Assembly: GCA_029546925.1 (NCBI GenBank)
Contig: JAKPQM010000140.1
Coordinates: 1 to 64,000 of the forward strand
Source: Actinomycetes bacterium
GTDB taxonomy: Bacteria > Actinomycetota > Coriobacteriia > Coriobacteriales > Atopobiaceae
DNA length: 64,000 nucleotides
Direction of reading: 5' to 3'
Positions 60,476-64,000 of the stretch are shown one piece after another. The translations under genes and the position numbers were made by a program. How positions within the stretch are numbered: the stretch's first letter is position 1; each line of letters starts with the position of its first letter. Under the pieces are notes generated by a model that saw only the letters and a list, made by a program, of their open reading frames with translations, did no database searches and was not told the DNA's origin.

Positions 60476-61318
60476 TTACGCTTTCTCGATAGGTATCCAC
60501 AGCTCCATCTGGTAGTCGTCTGCATACATGTTCCCGGGACTGTATACCTCGAAGTCCGGCGCACCCGAGTGCCGATACCCGTGCTCGGGGAGGAACGACT
60601 CCATCATGTACCTCCATCCACGGTGGATGCATGCGGGGATCGGACCTTCGAGCGTGACGATCGCGTACTCGTTCTCGGGAATCTCGAAGACGTCAAGTCC
60701 CAGCTCCCGTGCCGCGGCACCGTCCGATACGTCGTATCCTGCCAGGTAGTTGATCGTTCCCGGATCTTCGACGTCGAAGCACATGCCGTAGCTTTGGCCG
60801 CTTCCGAGCGCGGAGAGCTTCTCCTCGTCCCAACTCTTATAGAGCGCGTCCCAAGTGGCCGGGCACTCCGAGCTCTCGATGGCCTCCCGCATGAGACCCG
60901 CCACTATAAAGCCGGGCTTTTTCTGGATGCTGACCTTCATCTCTTCTCCTCCCCTGACGCTGAGCGCCAGCCGTAGTTTGGACATGACCCGAAAGGGCAT
61001 TCCGTCCCTGACTTCGGAGGGGGTGCGGCCATGGAACTCCTTGAATGCTGCGGCGAACGAGTCCGGCGAACCGAAGCCGTAGCGCAATGCCACGTCGATG
61101 ACCCGCTCCTCGGATGAGCGCAGGTCGAATGCGGCTTCTGTGAGCCTGCGCCCGCGAATGTACTCCGACAGCGTCATCCCCGTGAAGATGGAGAAGACCC
61201 TGCTGAACATCGCGCGGGAGTATCCCGAGAGGCGGCGTATCTCCCCATCATCCGCGCTCTCACCCAAGCTCGCGTCGATGTAGTCCACCGTCTGGTTGAA
61301 GTCCTCCATGATGCCCAT
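60476..61318 (-). CDS. AraC-family regulator with GyrI-like effector domain
   Basis: A 280-residue regulator. The N-terminal 110 residues are the AraC double HTH (IRRLSGYSRAMFSRVFSIFT, VIDVALRYGFGSPDSFAAAF, KEFHGRTPSEVR). The C-terminal part (120-280) is a GyrI-like small-molecule-binding domain (VSIQKKPGFIVAGLMREA, YAIVTLEGPIPACIHRGWRY), as in Rob-like or SoxS-related multidrug regulators. The ATG at 61318 follows GAGGAGGTGGGAG. Monocistronic; target unknown. Confidence 0.92.
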   Translation of the reverse strand: MGIMEDFNQTVDYIDASLGESADDGEIRRLSGYSRAMFSRVFSIFTGMTLSEYIRGRRLTEAAFDLRSSEERVIDVALRYGFGSPDSFAAAFKEFHGRTPSEVRDGMPFRVMSKLRLALSVRGGEEMKVSIQKKPGFIVAGLMREAIESSECPATWDALYKSWDEEKLSALGSGQSYGMCFDVEDPGTINYLAGYDVSDGAAARELGLDVFEIPENEYAIVTLEGPIPACIHRGWRYMMESFLPEHGYRHSGAPDFEVYSPGNMYADDYQMELWIPIEKA

Positions 61319-61474
61319 CTCCCACCTCCTCGATTAGGACTGTACGCGCATCGGCTCCCGCCGTCCCGAGCCGTTCCGTACGAATCGCATGGGATAGGGG
61401 CGACGGCGCGAGGCAGCAGAATCCTACGGTGCGTCAATGACCGCAGAGCCGATCGCGTGCGTTCTCGGTCTCCG

Positions 61475-61804
61475 TCACCCTAGAAGAAACTCGTGCTCGC
61501 ACCTGATCCTGCCATCCTCGAAATCGAATACCTCGAACGACCTCGCGCCGTTGTCATCGATCAGCAGGACTGCGATTCGCTCCCCACGAGCCGACTCGTG
61601 CATCTCCTCTACATGGAATTGCGTGTTGGAATCGCGGTAGGCATCCTGTATGACCCGCAGGTACTCCTCGATGCCTTGGATCACCCGCTCGTGCTCGGCA
61701 TGCAGGTGCCAGACCACATCTGCGTGCAGGAAGGTTCGGTAGGTTTCCCAGTCCCTATCGTTCTCGGCTTGGAAGAAGCTCGCAAGCGTCTCTGCTGCTC
61801 CCAT
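61475..61804 (-). CDS. NTF2/SnoaL-like protein
   Basis: A 109-residue protein with the NTF2-like cone fold pattern: ETLASFFQAENDRDWETYRT, HADVVWHLHAEHERVIQGIE and FDFEDGRIRCEHEFLLG. Members are small enzymes or binding proteins; no substrate can be inferred. ATG 61804 follows CAAGGAGATGCCT. It is a single gene between the AraC-type regulator and the AbiE locus. Confidence 0.85.
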   Translation of the reverse strand: MGAAETLASFFQAENDRDWETYRTFLHADVVWHLHAEHERVIQGIEEYLRVIQDAYRDSNTQFHVEEMHESARGERIAVLLIDDNGARSFEVFDFEDGRIRCEHEFLLG

Positions 61805-62118
61805 AGGCATCTCCTTGTGAAGCGCTCAAGGCTGCTTGGACGTTTCATAGTGCTGTAGGACATGTTCCCACACTACATCATGATCCATCGAAACGAGCGG
61901 ACTGGTCTGCGTAATCTGAGCTGCCGCAAGCTGGTGTGATGGATATATCTGTTGAGTGCTGGCCAATTGAGCTGCCTAATGGGAGCTATCGGTCGAGATC
62001 CTCATGGCAGTTGGAAACGCGGAGACACACTTGGGGCCATTACCCCTACACGGGCCTACTCATTGAGGCAATTGTTGTAGCATCTTCTTTCTATTCTCCT
62101 TAAATAGGCTGCAGCTAT
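61805..62118. other. intergenic region, increasingly AT-rich
   Basis: No gene, repeat or strong promoter is visible in 61870-62100. The drop in GC content towards 62100 marks the AbiE locus as possibly acquired. Confidence 0.5.
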
Positions 62119-62156
62119 ATGGCAATACTATTATGTTTTCGTTATACTATTGCCAT
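62119..62156. promoter_or_regulatory. inverted-repeat operator over the abiE promoter and start codon
   Basis: ATGGCAATACTAT (62119-62131), 12-nt spacer, ATACTATTGCCAT (62144-62156) with a single C-C mismatch. The right arm contains the -10 box TATACT (62143-62148) and ends inside the ATG at 62155. AbiEi proteins repress their own operon by binding inverted repeats in this position. Confidence 0.85.
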
Positions 62157-62685
62157 GACGAAATACAACGACATATACGAGGAGGCGGTCGACAATTTCG
62201 GCCTCATCACGTCCGCGCGCGCAGCTGAGCTTGGCGTTACCAACGGCGAGCTCGTTCAGTACGCAAGGCGCGGGCGCCTCGAGAAGGTCGGACACGGTCT
62301 CTATCGATTGGCAAAGCGCGTTCCGGAAGAGAACGACCCCTACGCGCTGGCGGTTGCGCTCGTCGGATCCGGAGCATACCTCTTCGGGGAGTCCGTCATC
62401 GCCATGCTCAAGCTGGCGCCCACCAATCCTGCAAGGATATACGTCGCCAGCCCGCAACGCGTGCGCAGGAATCTTCCCGACGGCCTCATCGTGGTGCGTA
62501 CGGACGGAGCGGAGACGACCGTCTATGACGGCATAGCGTCCCAGACTGCAGCAGCGGCGATCAGATCCTGCAAGGGCCGGATGATGCCCGAGAGGCTCGC
62601 GCGAGCAACCCAAGCGGCGAGGCGCGAGGGATACATCACCGAAGCGGAGTGCAGCAAGATGATGAAGGAGCTCGAGGCACTATGA
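62155..62685 (+). CDS. AbiEi-type antitoxin/autorepressor
   Basis: A 176-residue type IV-like antitoxin. The N-terminal winged helix FGLITSARAAELGVTNGELV and QYARRGRLEKVGHGLYRLAK is diagnostic of AbiEi. The middle part (ALAVALVGSGAYLFGESVIA, ARIYVASPQRVRRNLP) matches AbiEi_3-like antitoxin domains. ATG 62155 is preferred; an ATG at 62119 lies within the operator. No ribosome-binding site is present and the -10 box is 7 bp before the ATG, so a leaderless mRNA is likely. It overlaps the toxin gene by ATGA. Confidence 0.88.
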   Translation: MTKYNDIYEEAVDNFGLITSARAAELGVTNGELVQYARRGRLEKVGHGLYRLAKRVPEENDPYALAVALVGSGAYLFGESVIAMLKLAPTNPARIYVASPQRVRRNLPDGLIVVRTDGAETTVYDGIASQTAAAAIRSCKGRMMPERLARATQAARREGYITEAECSKMMKELEAL

Positions 62686-63500
62686 GGAAGCCGAACAGTC
62701 GTCGCAACCTCGACCTAGCGATAGAGCGCGCTTTCGGCCGCGATCGTGCTTTCACGAGGGCGCGCGCAACCATCGCCAATGTCATCGTCGGCCAGATGCT
62801 GCCCGATGGAGCCGTCAAGGGCGGCAGTTCGATAAAGCTGCGACTCGGCGAGGACGCTACGCGTTACACCACGGACCTTGACGTCGCCCGCGCATCCGAC
62901 TTGGAAAGCTGGATCGCTCGCCTTGGGGAATCGCTTGCCAACGGTTGGGAGGGCTTCTCAGGGCGCGTCGTGCCGCGTGAGCCTGCAGCGCCCGAAGGGG
63001 TGCCCACGCCCTACGTCATGCAGCCGTTCGCGATCAAACTCCATTACAACGGAAAACCGTGGGTTACCGTCGACCTCGAGGTTGGCCACGACGAGATAGG
63101 AGATGCCGACGAGCCCGAGCCGCATCTTCCCCGCTTCGTAGTGGATATGTTCGGACGCGTTGGGCTGCCAAATCCAAGCCCGGTGCCCCTTATGCCCATT
63201 CCACACCAGATAGCCCAGAAGCTGCATGGCTTGAGCGAGCCTGGCAGCCGCCGTGCACACGATCTTATCGACCTGCAGCTTCTCGTAGCCGGATGCAACG
63301 TCGATTATCCGAAGACAAGGACAACATGCGAGCGCCTATTCGCATATCGCAAGATGCACGCTTGGCCGCCCGCAATCGAGGGAGGCGAGGATTGGGATGG
63401 CCTGTACCATGAACAGTCGGACGGCCTCGATGTGATCGACGATATCGAGCAGGCTATCACGTGGGCGAACGAGCTCATCGAGAGGATCGTGCGGAGCTGA
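62682..63500 (+). CDS. AbiEii-type nucleotidyltransferase toxin
   Basis: A 272-residue toxin of the DNA polymerase beta-like superfamily. The catalytic block is VKGGSSIKLRLG then RYTTDLDVARA (GGS and D-x-D), followed by VTVDLEVGHDEIGD (third carboxylate) and PIPHQIAQKLHGLSEPGS, RRAHDLIDLQLL, as in AbiEii. Related toxins (MenT) transfer nucleotides to tRNA acceptor ends; AbiE protects against phage by abortive infection. ATG 62682 overlaps the antitoxin stop. The following 480 bp are without genes. Confidence 0.9.
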   Translation: MRKPNSRRNLDLAIERAFGRDRAFTRARATIANVIVGQMLPDGAVKGGSSIKLRLGEDATRYTTDLDVARASDLESWIARLGESLANGWEGFSGRVVPREPAAPEGVPTPYVMQPFAIKLHYNGKPWVTVDLEVGHDEIGDADEPEPHLPRFVVDMFGRVGLPNPSPVPLMPIPHQIAQKLHGLSEPGSRRAHDLIDLQLLVAGCNVDYPKTRTTCERLFAYRKMHAWPPAIEGGEDWDGLYHEQSDGLDVIDDIEQAITWANELIERIVRS

Positions 63501-63984
63501 CGGTTGCTGCGCTCATCGCGTTTGCTGTCGATTGAAAGAGCCGGCACGGCATCGGTATAAGCCCAATACCGCATCATGGATTCCCGTTTCCGCAGTTCAG
63601 AGTATTTGCTCTCAGCAAACGAAACTCACTCCCCACTAGCGTGTACTAAGGTGGAGCTCAGTGGTGAGGTTCAGCTGAATTCCAGTTTGGGATGATTTGC
63701 GTTCTGAAGAGTACATATCTGCAGGTCAAACTAAGTATCGATTACGCTTTTAGTTAGGCTGCATTCATTGGAAGGGGTCCTTTTCTGTAAAAGGACCTGC
63801 TGTAAGAGCAAAGGCATCCCATCCTACGGTTTCGACGGATGAGATCCGACCGAGATGCTCAATAGGCTGGGAATGTTGAGAAAGTCTGAATTGACGGAGG
63901 ATGCGAGGCCTATAAATTACAATTTCAGACAAAGGCGTCGATCGCCTGCTTTCTTATGAAGAGAGATAAAAGGGGGAAGGTTGC
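63501..63984. other. intergenic region before the last gene
   Basis: AT-richer than the core genome. It holds a 9-bp hairpin at 63776-63797 (GGTCCTTTT/AAAAGGACC) and TTGACG at 63891-63896 with TATAAA 14 bp later, a poorly spaced promoter candidate. No coding sequence is supported. Confidence 0.55.
63776..63797. repeat. 9-bp hairpin GGTCCTTTT-CTGT-AAAAGGACC
   Basis: Perfect stem with a 4-nt loop in the gene-free region after the AbiE pair; A- and T-runs inside the stem make it a possible bidirectional terminator. Confidence 0.7.
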
Positions 63985-64000
63985 ATGGCATATGGGGAAA
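63985..64000 (+). CDS. start of a gene truncated by the window end
   Basis: ATG 63985 is preceded by AAGGGGGAAGGTTGC, an excellent ribosome-binding site, and opens a frame MAYGE that leaves the window. Product unknown. Confidence 0.6.

Overview
The window looks like chromosomal DNA of a high-GC Gram-positive anaerobe of the class Coriobacteriia, probably Collinsella or a close relative. The basis is the high GC, a dnaK-grpE-dnaJ-hspR cluster followed by clpB (an actinobacterial layout), a tilS-hpt-ftsH cluster, a GGGtGRT/NifU-like gene pair typical of gut anaerobes, and an rpmE leader of coriobacterial type. The genus is inference; no rRNA or complete tRNA gene is present.

Positions 1 to about 27,200 are accessory DNA. 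A 50-bp direct repeat that is the 3' half of a tRNA-Pro(CGG) gene occurs at 10322-10371 and 24137-24186, so the region reads as two elements integrated in tandem at one tRNA gene whose intact copy should lie left of the window. Element A (up to 10371) carries an IS30-type insertion sequence that beheads a GIY-YIG/RAMA gene, a HEPN-like protein, several unknown genes, a PcfJ-like conjugation protein, two excisionase-like HTH proteins and an intact tyrosine integrase. Element B (10372-24186) is decaying: its integrase has lost the catalytic domain, its excisionase has a nonsense codon, and relaxase, ArdC-like, surface-protein, PIN-toxin and Schlafen/AlbA genes are broken. Its centre is intact: a promoter, two small genes, a SIR2-HerA antiphage pair, a GmrSD-type restriction enzyme with RAMA and DUF4268 domains, and a PD-(D/E)XK-like nuclease (12,847-20,263). 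A two-gene module of unknown function is present once in each element. Right of the attachment site, 24,187-27,225 holds one intact unknown gene plus broken conjugation-ATPase and IstB genes.

Positions 27,226 to about 62,000 are mostly core genome: the GGGtGRT/NifU-like pair, a phosphatase, a CorC-type transporter, envelope-associated small proteins, then the heat-shock block dnaK-grpE-dnaJ-hspR, a DUF1836/DegV divergon, clpB and an Hsp20. The upstream regions of dnaK, clpB and hsp20 share a 23-bp inverted-repeat motif with the 7-nt spacer of HspR operators (HAIR), and a perfect 12+7+12 palindrome sits before degV. After an alcohol dehydrogenase and small regulators come tilS-hpt-ftsH, an aminotransferase, PHP, ExoA, patatin and CobB proteins, a folP-folK fusion, a biotin-ligase-like remnant, coaX and rpmE.

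The right end (62,119-63,500) is an AbiE-type toxin-antitoxin pair with an inverted repeat over its promoter and start codon. A new gene begins at 63,985 and runs off the window. Dispersed intergenic repeats built around GACTGTACAGTC occur four times between 43.4 and 52.2 kb.
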